64,000 bases of DNA from Lachnospiraceae bacterium UBA3401 (GTDB lineage: Bacteria; Bacillota; Clostridia; Lachnospirales; Lachnospiraceae). Position numbers and translations under genes: made by a program. Location of the stretch: assembly GCA_002358575.1 (NCBI GenBank), contig DEPD01000024.1, positions 849-64,848 of the forward strand, given 5' to 3'. Positions 18,191-27,954 of the stretch are shown here, in pieces. Within the stretch, counting starts at the first letter, position 1, and each line of letters begins with the position of its first letter. The notes under the pieces were generated by a model that saw only the letters and a program-made list of their open reading frames with translations, searched no databases and was not told where the DNA came from.

Positions 18191-19204
18191 TTAATCCCAG
18201 TCTTCATCATGTGTAATTTCAATCTTCTTATCGCGTATCATCAAATCTTTCACCGCAGCAGCAGCCGATTTTCCATTAAATAAGACTTCATTCACCTGCT
18301 CAATAATTGGAAGCTCAACATGATACTTCTTTGCAAGACGCATTGCCGCCTTTGCCGAATATACTCCCTCGACAACCATTTTGACCTCTGCCATCGCCTC
18401 CTCCATTGTCTTTCCCTGCCCGATAAGGATTCCAGCGCGCCTATTGCGGCTGTGCATACTCGCACAGGTCACAATCAAGTCACCAATGCCAGACAATCCG
18501 CAGAACGTCTCAAATTTGCCGCCCATTTCCATTCCAAGCCTTCCAATTTCTGTAATGCCACGCGTAATAAGCGCTGCTTTTGTGTTGTCACCATAACCAA
18601 GTCCATCTGCAATCCCCGCCGCAAGCGCAACCACATTTTTTAAAGCTGCACCAAGTTCAATTCCCAGCACATCAGGGCTTGTGTATACACGAAATACGTC
18701 ACTCATAAAAACAGATTGGATATATTCTGCCGTTTTCTTTGTCTTTGCCCCCACCACAATTGTTGTTGGAATGCATTTGCCAACCTCCTCCGCATGGGAA
18801 GGACCAGACAAAACCGCCACATCTGCTTGTGGTATCTCATCCTCAATCACCTGTGAGAGTGTCATAAGAGAAGATTCCTCAATCCCCTTTGCCACATTTA
18901 CAACAATCTGCCCCTCTGCAACAAGGTCTTTCATATTATGTGCTGTCGCTCTTGTAAATGAAGATGGCACTGCAAGCACTAGAATATCTTTGTCTCTCAC
19001 AGCCTCCGCAAGCACCGTTGTAAACACAATCTCCTCCGCAAGCTTCACCCCAGGAAGTTTCTCCTTGTGTTCATGCTCTCTTGTCAGCATTTCTATTTCC
19101 TCTTTTAATGCGGACCACACAGTAATATCGTGTCCATTATTATGCAGAAGCACGGACAGTGCAATTCCCCAGCTCCCTGCTCCAATCATTCCTATCTTTG
19201 CCAT
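18191..19204 (-). CDS. gpsA: NAD(P)-dependent glycerol-3-phosphate dehydrogenase
   Basis: GpsA reduces dihydroxyacetone phosphate to sn-glycerol-3-phosphate for phospholipid synthesis. The N-terminal Rossmann motif is GMIGAGSWGIAL; later motifs are VLSGPSHAEEV, the lysine in GAALKNVVALAAG, and GLSGIGDLIVTC. Length 337 aa is normal. It starts 10 bp after plsY, so precursor synthesis and acyltransfer are encoded together. Confidence 0.96.
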   Translation of the reverse strand: MAKIGMIGAGSWGIALSVLLHNNGHDITVWSALKEEIEMLTREHEHKEKLPGVKLAEEIVFTTVLAEAVRDKDILVLAVPSSFTRATAHNMKDLVAEGQIVVNVAKGIEESSLMTLSQVIEDEIPQADVAVLSGPSHAEEVGKCIPTTIVVGAKTKKTAEYIQSVFMSDVFRVYTSPDVLGIELGAALKNVVALAAGIADGLGYGDNTKAALITRGITEIGRLGMEMGGKFETFCGLSGIGDLIVTCASMHSRNRRAGILIGQGKTMEEAMAEVKMVVEGVYSAKAAMRLAKKYHVELPIIEQVNEVLFNGKSAAAAVKDLMIRDKKIEITHDEDWD

Positions 19205-19214
19205 AGCGAACCCC

Positions 19215-19856
19215 CTAATTCTTCTTGTTTAAATACGTCTTTCTTTCCTCCTTATGTAACAGCCGTTTGATATTTGCCCGATGTTCCCAAAAAGCAAGTA
19301 CTGCTAAGAGAACAGTGACAAGATAAAGCTCATTTAATGCAGCCTGCTCCATGCCCCACACGCCCATCTGTCCGAAAATCACCATCTCTGCAATCAATAC
19401 AATCTCCACCACCAGTGACCCCAAAGACACATAATGCGTTGCAAAAAAGATTCCAAAAAAAGTAATAACCTGTGGAATGAGCATATATGGGTGGAAAAAA
19501 ATCACAAGTCCCGCTGTGCAGGCAATTCCTTTTCCGCCCTTAAAACCAAGATAAAATGGAAAATTATGCCCCAGAATTGCCCCTGCTGCCGCATAGATGG
19601 TCAACAAATACAAAATATCACTGTACTGCTCCCGAAATAGCAGTCGAACAACTGTCATTGCAAGTCCTGTCTTAATAATATCACAAAATAAGACAATTGC
19701 ACCTGCTTTTTTTCCAAGAACGCGAAGAGAATTTGTTGTGCCCGCATTTCCACTCCCGTATTTCCTAATATCAATGCCATGCAATCTGCCATAAATATAG
19801 GAAGTCTGAAAACAACCAAAAATATAGCCTATCAATAAGCATACAAAACGAATCAT
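19215..19856 (-). CDS. plsY: glycerol-3-phosphate acyltransferase PlsY
   Basis: PlsY acylates glycerol-3-phosphate from acyl-phosphate at the membrane. The 213-residue protein has five or so membrane helices and the family motifs GSGNAGTTNSLRVLG (near residue 36), GHNFPFYLGFKGGKG and the later conserved loop. It sits between der and gpsA. Confidence 0.95.
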   Translation of the reverse strand: MIRFVCLLIGYIFGCFQTSYIYGRLHGIDIRKYGSGNAGTTNSLRVLGKKAGAIVLFCDIIKTGLAMTVVRLLFREQYSDILYLLTIYAAAGAILGHNFPFYLGFKGGKGIACTAGLVIFFHPYMLIPQVITFFGIFFATHYVSLGSLVVEIVLIAEMVIFGQMGVWGMEQAALNELYLVTVLLAVLAFWEHRANIKRLLHKEERKTYLNKKN

Positions 19857-19883
19857 TTTACATTAAGTCCTTTCCTAAATCAT

Positions 19884-21221
19884 TTATTTATCTTCTTTGC
19901 GTTCCCTGATAATAAATTTCAGCGGTGTTCCTTTAAAACCGAACGCTTCCCTTATCTTATTTTCAAGGTATCTCGTATAGGAAAAATGCATTAGTTCTTT
20001 GTCATTGACAAATACCACAAAAGTTGGCGGCTTCACGCCTGCCTGTGTCGTATAAAAAATTTTCAAGCGCTTTCCCTTGTCTGAAGGAGGCTGCTGTAAC
20101 GCCACTGCCTCAGTGACAATCTCGTTGACAACCCCTGTTGAAATGCGCAGGGACTGATTTTCAATCACCATGTCAATCGTCTCAAAAAGTTTGTTCAAAC
20201 GTTGCCCTGTAACTGCAGAAATAAACACAATCTCTGCATAGAGCATAAAGGAAAGCGTATTTCGCACACGCTCTGTAAAACGGTAGATAGTCTTGTCGTC
20301 CTTCTCGATAGCATCCCACTTGTTCACCGCAATGACAATGCCTTTCCCTCTATCGTGAGCAATTCCGGCAATCTTGGCATCCTGCTCTGTGACACCTTCC
20401 ACTGCGTCAATCACAAGGACTACCACATCTGCGCGCTCCACCGCACTCACGGTACGAATAATCATAAAACGCTCCAGCTCTTCCTTAATCTTATTTTTGC
20501 GGCGTAAACCAGCCGTGTCAATCAGCACATACTCCCTGTTATTGTACACAATTTCTGTGTCAATTGCATCTCGCGTCGTCCCTGCAATATCAGATACGAT
20601 CACGCGATTCTCTCCGGCAATTTTATTGATGATAGAGGACTTCCCAACATTCGGCTTACCCACAATCGCAATTCTTGGTCGGTCGTCCTCCTCTTCCGTA
20701 AGTGCATCCTTGTCAAATAGCGCGGTCACTGCATCGAGCATCTCACCCAATCCAAGCTTATTGACTGATGAAATTGGGTATGGTTCGCCAATACCAAGAT
20801 TATAAAATTCATAGACATCTGCCTCCATCTTAGCAAAACTGTCCACTTTGTTCACAACAAGCACTACCGGCTTGCGGCTTCTCCTAAGCATATCCGCCAC
20901 CTTAGAGTCCGCGTCAACCAGTCCCTGCCGCACATCAACCAGAAAAATAATAACGTCTGCTGTGTCAATCGCAATCTGCGCCTGCTCCCGCATCTGCGAC
21001 AGAATAATGTCCTTGCTGTCCGGCTCAATTCCGCCAGTATCAATCATAGTAAAATTCCAATTTAGCCAGTTCACATCCGCATAAATACGGTCTCTAGTAA
21101 TACCTGGGGTATCCTTTACAATTGAAATCTTATCCCCCGCAATCGCATTAAACAATGTCGATTTTCCTACATTTGGTCTTCCCACAATCGCCACAATGGG
21201 TTTCTTGGTTCTATTCTCCAT
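19884..21221 (-). CDS. der: ribosome biogenesis GTPase Der (EngA)
   Basis: Der has two tandem GTPase domains and a KH-like C-terminal domain and acts in 50S assembly. Both G1 motifs are present (GRPNVGKST near residue 14, GKPNVGKSS near residue 188), with the two NKVD/NKWD motifs and the terminal KGTPLKFIIRERK segment. Length 445 aa is typical. Confidence 0.96.
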   Translation of the reverse strand: MENRTKKPIVAIVGRPNVGKSTLFNAIAGDKISIVKDTPGITRDRIYADVNWLNWNFTMIDTGGIEPDSKDIILSQMREQAQIAIDTADVIIFLVDVRQGLVDADSKVADMLRRSRKPVVLVVNKVDSFAKMEADVYEFYNLGIGEPYPISSVNKLGLGEMLDAVTALFDKDALTEEEDDRPRIAIVGKPNVGKSSIINKIAGENRVIVSDIAGTTRDAIDTEIVYNNREYVLIDTAGLRRKNKIKEELERFMIIRTVSAVERADVVVLVIDAVEGVTEQDAKIAGIAHDRGKGIVIAVNKWDAIEKDDKTIYRFTERVRNTLSFMLYAEIVFISAVTGQRLNKLFETIDMVIENQSLRISTGVVNEIVTEAVALQQPPSDKGKRLKIFYTTQAGVKPPTFVVFVNDKELMHFSYTRYLENKIREAFGFKGTPLKFIIRERKEDK

Positions 21222-21307
21222 TTTTATATCTCCATTTCTTTACAATTCCTTTGTTTTATAACCTTTTGAACCCTCTTATAGAGAATTTTCGCAACACAAA
21301 CAACTTT

Positions 21308-22633
21308 TCACAAGAGAATCGCATCCAGAAAATCCTGCCCGCTTGATTTTACAATATCTATTGGCACTTGTAAAGCCTTTTCGAGTTCTGCGAGCGTCAT
21401 ATCATCTAAAAATACCGCCTCACCACTCTTTAGGACATTTTGTGGCAGCAGCAGCTTCTCTCCCAATCTCTGCTCTTTGAGTTGCGCAAGCAAATCCTGT
21501 CCTGTCAACAACCCAGAAACGGTTATCATCTCCCCAAAAAAGTCATTTCGTATCGCATAGACATGCACTGTAATCTGTGGATACAGTGCTGTGACTTGCG
21601 CTGCCATCTCCGATATAAAACAGTAGGCAAGTTTTCCCGTCGCAATTGACAATTCTTTTGGCGGTATTGTACCACACTCTGTATGACGAAGTGCATCAAC
21701 TGCCTTCTGAAATTCATCCATTAAAAGGCGCAACATACCAACACCATTTTCAAGCTGTAGATATCCATCATAGCGTTCCTCCTCGGGCAGCGCTTCCTCT
21801 GCAAGAATATACCACTCATCACTCGCATGGATAAAATGTAGACCATATTCAGCAAAAAGCTTGTCCTGCCACCGATGCACGATTGAGAGCACCTGCTTTG
21901 CCTCCTCTTTTGTAAACGGTTCTAGCGGAAACAATCCCTCTCGATATTTGGATAAACCCACCGGAACAACCGACACACTTTGCAAATTGGGCAGGTACCT
22001 TGACAAGTCCTCTATGCTCCGCTCTAACTCCGTGCCATCATTCACGCCTTTGCACAGTACAATCTGCCCATTCATAATAATCCCTGCCTTAGCAAGTTTC
22101 CACGCCTTTTCAAGCGCCTGTCCTGCAAAGCGGTTGTTCAACATTTTGCACCGCAGCTCAGGATTTGTCGTCTGAAAAGATACATTGATCGGTGAAAGAT
22201 GATATTTGATAACGCGATCAATATCTTCGTCAGACATGTTTGTCAAAGTCACATAATTTCCCTGCAAGAAGGAAAGTCTGGAATCGTCATCTTTAAAATA
22301 CAATGTATCGCGCATTCCAGGCGGCATCTGGTCAATAAAACAAAAAATACACTTATTATGACAGGAACGATACTCGTCCATCAGACCATTTTCAAAAGTA
22401 ATACCCAAGTCTTCATCATACTCTTTATCAATTTCAAGAAGCCACTCCTCGCCGGATGGTTTCCGAATTAACACTTCAATATATTCGTCCTGCGTAAAAT
22501 ACTGATAATCAAAAATATCCTCAATTTTATTTCCATTAATTTCTAGGAGCGTATCACCTGCCTCAATTTCAAGTTCCTCGGCAATACTGCCCGACGCCAC
22601 ACACTCCACAATATGCAAATGTTCTTTCTTCAT
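21308..22633 (-). CDS. DUF512 protein with PDZ-like and radical-SAM-like domains
   Basis: This is the conserved clostridial DUF512 protein: an N-terminal PDZ-like segment (VECVASGSIAEELEIEAGD), a cysteine motif CHNKCIFCFIDQMP (near residue 92) resembling a radical SAM 4Fe-4S loop, and a C-terminal DUF512 domain. Its function is unknown; it is almost always next to der in Clostridia. The ATG at 22633 has an AAGGA site, so the longer frame from 22657 is rejected. Confidence 0.88.
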   Translation of the reverse strand: MKKEHLHIVECVASGSIAEELEIEAGDTLLEINGNKIEDIFDYQYFTQDEYIEVLIRKPSGEEWLLEIDKEYDEDLGITFENGLMDEYRSCHNKCIFCFIDQMPPGMRDTLYFKDDDSRLSFLQGNYVTLTNMSDEDIDRVIKYHLSPINVSFQTTNPELRCKMLNNRFAGQALEKAWKLAKAGIIMNGQIVLCKGVNDGTELERSIEDLSRYLPNLQSVSVVPVGLSKYREGLFPLEPFTKEEAKQVLSIVHRWQDKLFAEYGLHFIHASDEWYILAEEALPEEERYDGYLQLENGVGMLRLLMDEFQKAVDALRHTECGTIPPKELSIATGKLAYCFISEMAAQVTALYPQITVHVYAIRNDFFGEMITVSGLLTGQDLLAQLKEQRLGEKLLLPQNVLKSGEAVFLDDMTLAELEKALQVPIDIVKSSGQDFLDAILL

Positions 22634-22680
22634 TTTATTATTCCTTATTATAATCATTTTATCTCTTTTTACCTCTTTTA

Positions 22681-22709
22681 ATAATACTAGAAATTTCTTG
22701 ACGTGTCAC
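22681..22709 (-). promoter_or_regulatory. promoter for the DUF512-der-plsY-gpsA unit
   Basis: On the minus strand GTGACA (22709-22704), 17 bp, TATTAT (22686-22681). It overlaps the divergent prs promoter, so the two polymerases would compete. Confidence 0.55.
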
Positions 22710-22726
22710 TACCTGAATGATATAAA
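22698..22726 (+). promoter_or_regulatory. promoter for prs
   Basis: TTGACG (22698-22703), 17 bp, TATAAA (22721-22726), facing prs about 50 bp before its start. Confidence 0.7.
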
Positions 22727-22777
22727 ATATAATAGATAAATGGTAATCTAAATCTCATTGAGAAAGGAATGAATCCA

Positions 22778-23968
22778 ATGTCCTATTTAAAACAGCTAAA
22801 AAATGCCATGCCCGTAGCACCGCTAAAACTAATGGTTTTAAACAGCGCCGCCGAACTTGGCAATGAAATTAATAATTATCTGGTTAACTTTCGCAGCAAA
22901 GTGAACAATGTATATAACAATGACCCTGCATTTCAGGGTTACGCAGAAAAAAACTATCTGTTTCAATTCAGTACTCCCCGCTTTTATAGTGGTGAGGGCA
23001 AAGCTGTGCTGGACGAGACTGTGCGCGGAAAGGACGTTTTTATTCTTGTAGATGTGTGCAATCACAGCCTAATTTACACTATGAATGGATACACAAACCA
23101 CATGTCCCCTGACGACCACTACCAAGATTTAAAGCGTGTTATCGCCGCAACAAATGGAAAAGCACACCGCATCAATGTCATTATGCCTTTTTTATATGAA
23201 GGCAGGCAGCACAGACGAACCAGCAGAGAATCTCTTGACTGTGCATATGCATTCAAGGAGCTTACCAAAATGGGCGTGAGCAATTTTATTACATTTGATG
23301 CCCATGACCCTAGAATACAGAATGCTTCCCCACTGAGCGGTTTCGATAATTTCACTGCGCACTATCAGTTTTTAAGAGCGCTCTTACACTCAGAAAAAGA
23401 CTTAAAATTGGACAAGGACCACATTATTGTCATCTCTCCTGATGAGGGGGCACTGGATAGAGCCATTTACTTCTCAACAGTAATTGGTGCTGATACAGGC
23501 ATGTTCTATAAGCGACGTGACTACTCTACCATTGTCAATGGCAAGAATCCTATTGTAGCACATGAATTTCTGGGAAATGATATCGAAGGCAAAGACATTA
23601 TTATTATTGACGATATGATATCTTCTGGCGAAAGTATGATTGACACAGCAAGGCAGCTAAAATCCATGAATGCTAAACATGTGTTTATATGCACTACTTT
23701 TGGTTTATTTACGAATGGTTTTGCCGCCTTTGATCAGGCTTACACAGATGGTGTATTTGACAAAGTTATCACGACAAATCTCTGTTATCGTCCACCTGAA
23801 TTGCTGACAAAACCCTATTATCTAGAAGCAGATATGAGCAAATTCCTTGCCTCTATCATTGATTTTCTAAATCATGACTTATCTATCGAGCCGGTATCTA
23901 CTCCAACGGAAAAAATCCAACATATTATTAAGCTTTATCAAAATGGCGAAGAAATCTTTAAAGTGTAA
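22778..23968 (+). CDS. prs: ribose-phosphate pyrophosphokinase
   Basis: Prs makes PRPP from ribose-5-phosphate and ATP. This 396-residue version belongs to the longer clostridial class; it keeps the PRPP-binding loop IIIIDDMISSGESM (near residue 270) and the conserved RRTSRES and TFDAHDPR segments. It is the only clear plus-strand gene in the window. A GAAAGGA site fits the ATG at 22778 better than the ATG at 22769, which it abuts. A strong terminator follows. Confidence 0.92.
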   Translation: MSYLKQLKNAMPVAPLKLMVLNSAAELGNEINNYLVNFRSKVNNVYNNDPAFQGYAEKNYLFQFSTPRFYSGEGKAVLDETVRGKDVFILVDVCNHSLIYTMNGYTNHMSPDDHYQDLKRVIAATNGKAHRINVIMPFLYEGRQHRRTSRESLDCAYAFKELTKMGVSNFITFDAHDPRIQNASPLSGFDNFTAHYQFLRALLHSEKDLKLDKDHIIVISPDEGALDRAIYFSTVIGADTGMFYKRRDYSTIVNGKNPIVAHEFLGNDIEGKDIIIIDDMISSGESMIDTARQLKSMNAKHVFICTTFGLFTNGFAAFDQAYTDGVFDKVITTNLCYRPPELLTKPYYLEADMSKFLASIIDFLNHDLSIEPVSTPTEKIQHIIKLYQNGEEIFKV

Positions 23969-23969
23969 G

Positions 23970-24010
23970 CGAGCAGGGAAGAAAAAAATCTTCCCTGCTC
24001 GTTTATTTTA
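23970..24010 (+). terminator. prs terminator
   Basis: GAGCAGGGAAGA (23971-23982) pairs with TCTTCCCTGCTC (23989-24000), with a 6-nt A-rich loop and T-rich flank. Because the loop side is A-rich it may also work for minus-strand transcripts arriving from ispD. Confidence 0.85.
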
Positions 24011-24062
24011 TTTTCTATTGTTTTATTTTTTGAGTGCCCCTATCTATTATCCCCTATATTTT

Positions 24063-24776
24063 TTATACTTTCCCTACATTTTTCTGTCTCTGTATAATCT
24101 CCCTAAAATGTTCTAAATCTTCCGCAGTTGTAATCTTAAAATTACGCTCGTCCCCCGCTATCATGACCATATCCATTCCTGCCATCAATGCAGGCTCCGT
24201 TGAGCCGTTTATTGTTAATATTTTATTGGGGCACAACCGCCTGTTTGCCTCGTAGTATGCCCCTATTCTAAATGCCTCCGGCGCCTGTCCCGCATAAATT
24301 TCGCTCCGCTTTATCAGTGCGTTGATTTTCTTTCCATTTATGCTTTGATATACAGTATCCTTCATCGGAAGAACAGGCACCACTCCATCATGCCCCTGTA
24401 TTGCATTTAGGCAGTCTGTTATCATCTGCGCCGAGAGTAGTGGTCTTGCTGCATCATGCACAAGCACAATATCCGAATCATCTGTATATCTTCTAATGTC
24501 CGTCAGCCCATTGTAAATCGAGAGCTGCCTGTTTACACCCGGAGCTGAAAATCCGCGGAACTTTTTATCCCCATCATATTTTTTCAGGCATTCCTGTACT
24601 GTGTCCTGCCATTGTAATACCGCCACAATCTGTATTCCATCAATCATTTCATGGCAGGATAACTGCTCAATGCAGTAGGAAATGACAGGTCTATCAAAAA
24701 CTTGTATGTACTGTTTGGGAATCTCTGTTCCAAGACGAGTTCCAGTTCCACCTGATAAGATTAATGCAAATACCAT
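24063..24776 (-). CDS. ispD: IspD/TarI-type CTP:sugar- or polyol-phosphate cytidylyltransferase
   Basis: This is a 237-residue cytidylyltransferase with ALILSGGTGTRLG...PKQY at the N-terminus and VHDAARP (near residue 100). IspD makes CDP-methylerythritol in the MEP pathway; TarI-type relatives make CDP-ribitol. Because the gene is the last of the glycan island and follows an Rpe-like gene, a polyol-phosphate role (CDP-activated sugar alcohol for a glycan) is possible. An AGGAGG site places the start at 24776. Confidence in the family is high, in the substrate low. Confidence 0.8.
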   Translation of the reverse strand: MVFALILSGGTGTRLGTEIPKQYIQVFDRPVISYCIEQLSCHEMIDGIQIVAVLQWQDTVQECLKKYDGDKKFRGFSAPGVNRQLSIYNGLTDIRRYTDDSDIVLVHDAARPLLSAQMITDCLNAIQGHDGVVPVLPMKDTVYQSINGKKINALIKRSEIYAGQAPEAFRIGAYYEANRRLCPNKILTINGSTEPALMAGMDMVMIAGDERNFKITTAEDLEHFREIIQRQKNVGKV

Positions 24777-24852
24777 TTCTGCACCTCCTGTCCCCAAATA
24801 ATTTATTATGATTCATAATATGAAAATCATTCATAACAGCAGTTTGCAAGGA

Positions 24853-24981
24853 TATATACTGGCAGTCGAAAAAACTGACCGCTCAGTATAATGCAATGCG
24901 CACAACCACATAAGGAAGTATGCCGCTCTGCGGCTGCGGTTGGCGCGATACTCACGACAGATTTTATCTGTCGTGAGTATA
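24853..24981 (+). repeat. three-hairpin repeat family, full copy A
   Basis: Copy A folds as hairpin 1 (TATACTG...CAGTATA, inner CAGT/ACTG, A-rich loop), hairpin 2 (outer CAACC/GGTTG, inner GCCGC-TCT-GCGGC) and hairpin 3 (ATACTCACGACAGA with TCTGTCGTGAGTAT). It is inverted relative to copy B at 54897-55023. Hairpin 3 has quite different bases in the two copies but the same fold. The copy fills the spacer between ispD and the rpe-like gene. Confidence 0.75.
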
Positions 24982-24989
24982 CAAAGATT

Positions 24990-25658
24990 TTAGATATCAT
25001 CACAATAATGATGAATCTCGCAGATAATATCACTATATGGTCTGTTTTTACCAAAGAGAAGCGTTGTTCCCAGCACAAAACCGTCTATCCCCTTTGGCGC
25101 AAACTTTAAAATCTTATCTGCGCTACACGCTCCATCCCAATATACCTTAAAACCCATTTCTTTCTTTAAAAGCAGCAACTTGTCAATTTTATTTCCAACA
25201 TACGGCATATACATCTGCCCTGCGTTTCCAGGATTTACAGTCATAACAAGAACCTTTTTGACAATTCGAAGCATTTCATATACTGTCTCAATGCTTGTCC
25301 CAGGATTAATTGCAATTCCCGATATCATGCCTGCGTCTATGATTTTCTGCAAAGTTGTTGATGGGTGGTATTCCGCTTCTGGATGAATGTATACTGTATC
25401 GCCCTTACGCAGGTTCTTTAAGAAAATTTCCACACGGTTATTTGGATGCTCTATCATTAAATGGACATCCAGCGGTTTTCTTGTCGCGCTTGCTATATAT
25501 TTCATGTCATTGAGTGACATTGCAAAATTTGGCACAAATCTACCATCCATAATGTCAATATGAAACGAATCAATGCCCCCTTCATCTAACTCTCTTATTT
25601 CTTTCTCTAAATTACCATAGTTAGCACACATCAGTGATGCCATTAATTCAAAACTCAT
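24990..25658 (-). CDS. ribulose-phosphate 3-epimerase family protein
   Basis: A TIM-barrel epimerase of the Rpe family (222 aa): the N-terminus MASLMCANYGNLEKEIREL aligns with the Rpe start, HIDIMDGRFVPNFA carries a metal/catalytic Asp, DVHLMI the histidine region, and MTVNPGNAGQ the conserved phosphate loop. The longer frame from 25712 overlaps the upstream glycosyltransferase stop as ATGA but has no ribosome binding site, whereas GGGAG precedes 25658. Beside ispD/TarI-like and glycan genes, it may supply a pentulose or allulose phosphate for a polyol linkage; this is inference. Confidence 0.82.
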   Translation of the reverse strand: MSFELMASLMCANYGNLEKEIRELDEGGIDSFHIDIMDGRFVPNFAMSLNDMKYIASATRKPLDVHLMIEHPNNRVEIFLKNLRKGDTVYIHPEAEYHPSTTLQKIIDAGMISGIAINPGTSIETVYEMLRIVKKVLVMTVNPGNAGQMYMPYVGNKIDKLLLLKKEMGFKVYWDGACSADKILKFAPKGIDGFVLGTTLLFGKNRPYSDIICEIHHYCDDI

Positions 25659-25708
25659 ATATTTGTATCTCCCATAATGCCTCTCTATTTTCAAGCAACT
25701 ATAAATAC

Positions 25709-26827
25709 TCATTGGTTATTAATACATTTTTGATATATCCTGTCATATTCATTTGCCGTATTTATATTGTCTTTTCTCATTTTCTCATCCAGCCAACCAC
25801 CATTAAATCTATGGATTGTGTATGTATTTTTTGTCCGAACCGTCTGTCCTGACATATAATCATATGGATGAAAATAATCAAATGCATAAATATTCATATC
25901 CATAATATTCTGCGTTGTTCCATTTATTTGATATCCATTCCCAATAGCGATATTGGTATCATAAAATCCACAAGTATTCCTATTTTTGCTTCCATCCATA
26001 TTATAAAATGAAATCTTCTTTCTTCCATCAAGAAATTTTCTAATCGCCCTATGTCCCTTAATCGCGCCGCTGCATCCGCCAAAATTAATTGTCTGCCATT
26101 TTTCCACACCACAAAATGCCTGCTGATAAAGCATATCATCTAAGCTTTTAGCAACCTCCACATCCGTATCCATATAAATACCGCCATATTGGTATAAAAT
26201 ATCCAGCCTCGCATAGTCTGGCACAAAACCATACGCTCCCGCGTCATACGCCTGTTTCATATAATCATTTTTTGATATGTCATAGTTTGATTCGTCCCAT
26301 CGTATAATTTCATAATCAGAGCAATACTTTTTCCAACTGTCAATACATTTTTGAAGATTATCTGGAATTGTTTTTTTTCCAAACCATATATAATGAATTT
26401 TTTTTGGTATCATAGGCTCTTGTGTTAAAACAGGTATTCCCTCAGAAGCTTTGCTGCAAAAATTATGAATACACATCATTGGCATGATATAGCAGACCAT
26501 ATTACCAGTACAAGACATATTCTCTAATTGTTTCAGCACTTCCACATACCTGCTGATTGCTATTATAATAGCCGTATTTTTTCCAACCTGATTTAATTTA
26601 TCAACAGACGCAATATTTATAATTTTATTTCGTACCTTAACGCTTTGTCCCTGTTCTCTGCAATAATTATCTACATAGAATAATACACGATTTAATAAAT
26701 TATATTGCCATAAAATTTCTGGAACGGTAACAGTGCCAATAACACCTGCTCCAAATATGACAATTGACATATTCTGGTTTATGACTTCCTTATTCATCTG
26801 CTCAAATGATGTACATTTCAATATCAT
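25709..26827 (-). CDS. GT32-type glycosyltransferase with N-terminal Rossmann-like module
   Basis: Residues about 135-372 form a DXD glycosyltransferase of the Gly_transf_sug/GT32 type: IPKKIHYIWFGKKTIP, then YARLDILYQYGGIYMDTDVEV with the DXD. Residues 18-130 are a separate Rossmann-like module (SIVIFGAGVIGTVTVPEIL, then YVDN). Such a module recurs in several proteins of this island. The ATG overlaps the wecB stop as ATGA, so translation is coupled. The acceptor is unknown. Confidence 0.82.
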   Translation of the reverse strand: MILKCTSFEQMNKEVINQNMSIVIFGAGVIGTVTVPEILWQYNLLNRVLFYVDNYCREQGQSVKVRNKIINIASVDKLNQVGKNTAIIIAISRYVEVLKQLENMSCTGNMVCYIMPMMCIHNFCSKASEGIPVLTQEPMIPKKIHYIWFGKKTIPDNLQKCIDSWKKYCSDYEIIRWDESNYDISKNDYMKQAYDAGAYGFVPDYARLDILYQYGGIYMDTDVEVAKSLDDMLYQQAFCGVEKWQTINFGGCSGAIKGHRAIRKFLDGRKKISFYNMDGSKNRNTCGFYDTNIAIGNGYQINGTTQNIMDMNIYAFDYFHPYDYMSGQTVRTKNTYTIHRFNGGWLDEKMRKDNINTANEYDRIYQKCINNQ

Positions 26828-27927
26828 AATGTTCCTCTCTGATTTTTGCCAAATATAAGGTCACACATTTTCTTTGCAGCATTTCCGTTTCCATATAAAG
26901 AATCATTAAATTCTTCATCAATATCTGATCTTCTAACAGCCTCAAGAATACAACCCGCGTCAATTGTACAAAGTATATTATGATTTCCCTCAAGAGTTTC
27001 TACCCATTCTGTTTGATTTCGCAAAGTAATAACATTTTTATGCATAATATATGCTTCTTTTTGTAAGCCTCCTGAATCAGTCACCACCTTCACTGCATTT
27101 TTTGTAAAATAAAGCATTTCCAAATATCCCAATGGTTCCACAAAACATACATTAGAATAATTATTTTTTTCCATCAAACAATTTATAAATTTCATAATTC
27201 TTGGATGAACAGGAAAGATTACAGGAAATTCAAACGCCTCAAATGCTTTTAAGACTTCACTAAGTTTATCTTCATTTTCTGTATTTTCTGCCCGATGCAC
27301 AGTGGCAATATACCATCTCTCTAACGGCTTATTCCATTGGAATAAAAAAGAAAGTTTGTCTATAAATTCATTGTGTGGAACACTTGTTATTTTCTTTAAA
27401 TAAAAAAGAACTGCATCACACATTACATCACCAATTTGATAAACATGATTTATAATATTTTCATTCTTCAAATGATTAACTGCTGCCTGTGTCGGGCAGA
27501 ACAAATATTCTGAAATATGATCGGTCAATATCCTATTTTGTTCTTCTGGCATCGCCATGTTAAACGAACGCAAACCTGCCTCCACATGGATTACAGGAAT
27601 CAATATTTTAGACGCTGCCAATGCTCCTGCCAAAGTGGAATTTGTATCCCCATACACTAGAACAAAATCAGGTTTCTCTTTTAAATAAATCGCTTCCAAT
27701 CCGATTAACATTTCCGCTGTCTGCTTTGCATGTGTTCCAGAACCAACTCCCAAATGATAATCCGGTTTTGGAATATCCAGCTCGTCAAAAAATACATTGG
27801 ACATATTGCTGTCATAATGCTGCCCTGTATGAACTAATATCTCTGTTGCATATTTTCTAATGACGCGTGAGACTGCCGCTGCCTTTATAAACTGAGGTCT
27901 TGCGCCTACTATCGATATTACTTTCAT
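26824..27927 (-). CDS. wecB: UDP-HexNAc(A) 2-epimerase, WbpI/WecB family
   Basis: This enzyme inverts C2 of a UDP-N-acetyl sugar. The N-terminus MKVISIVGARPQFIKAA and the motifs HTGQHYDSNMS, VYGDTNSTLAGALAAS, HVEAGLRSFN, ATVHRAEN and TDSGGLQKEA are standard. The segment RNQTEWVE is closer to WbpI (UDP-GlcNAc3NAcA 2-epimerase) than to E. coli WecB, which has TTERPEA there. With WbpB/E/D-like genes in the same island, conversion of UDP-GlcNAc(3NAc)A to the manno form is the best guess; plain UDP-ManNAc synthesis remains possible. Confidence 0.88.
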   Translation of the reverse strand: MKVISIVGARPQFIKAAAVSRVIRKYATEILVHTGQHYDSNMSNVFFDELDIPKPDYHLGVGSGTHAKQTAEMLIGLEAIYLKEKPDFVLVYGDTNSTLAGALAASKILIPVIHVEAGLRSFNMAMPEEQNRILTDHISEYLFCPTQAAVNHLKNENIINHVYQIGDVMCDAVLFYLKKITSVPHNEFIDKLSFLFQWNKPLERWYIATVHRAENTENEDKLSEVLKAFEAFEFPVIFPVHPRIMKFINCLMEKNNYSNVCFVEPLGYLEMLYFTKNAVKVVTDSGGLQKEAYIMHKNVITLRNQTEWVETLEGNHNILCTIDAGCILEAVRRSDIDEEFNDSLYGNGNAAKKMCDLIFGKNQRGTL

Positions 27928-27954
27928 GTGTGATCTTCCTCCTCAACAGCGTAA

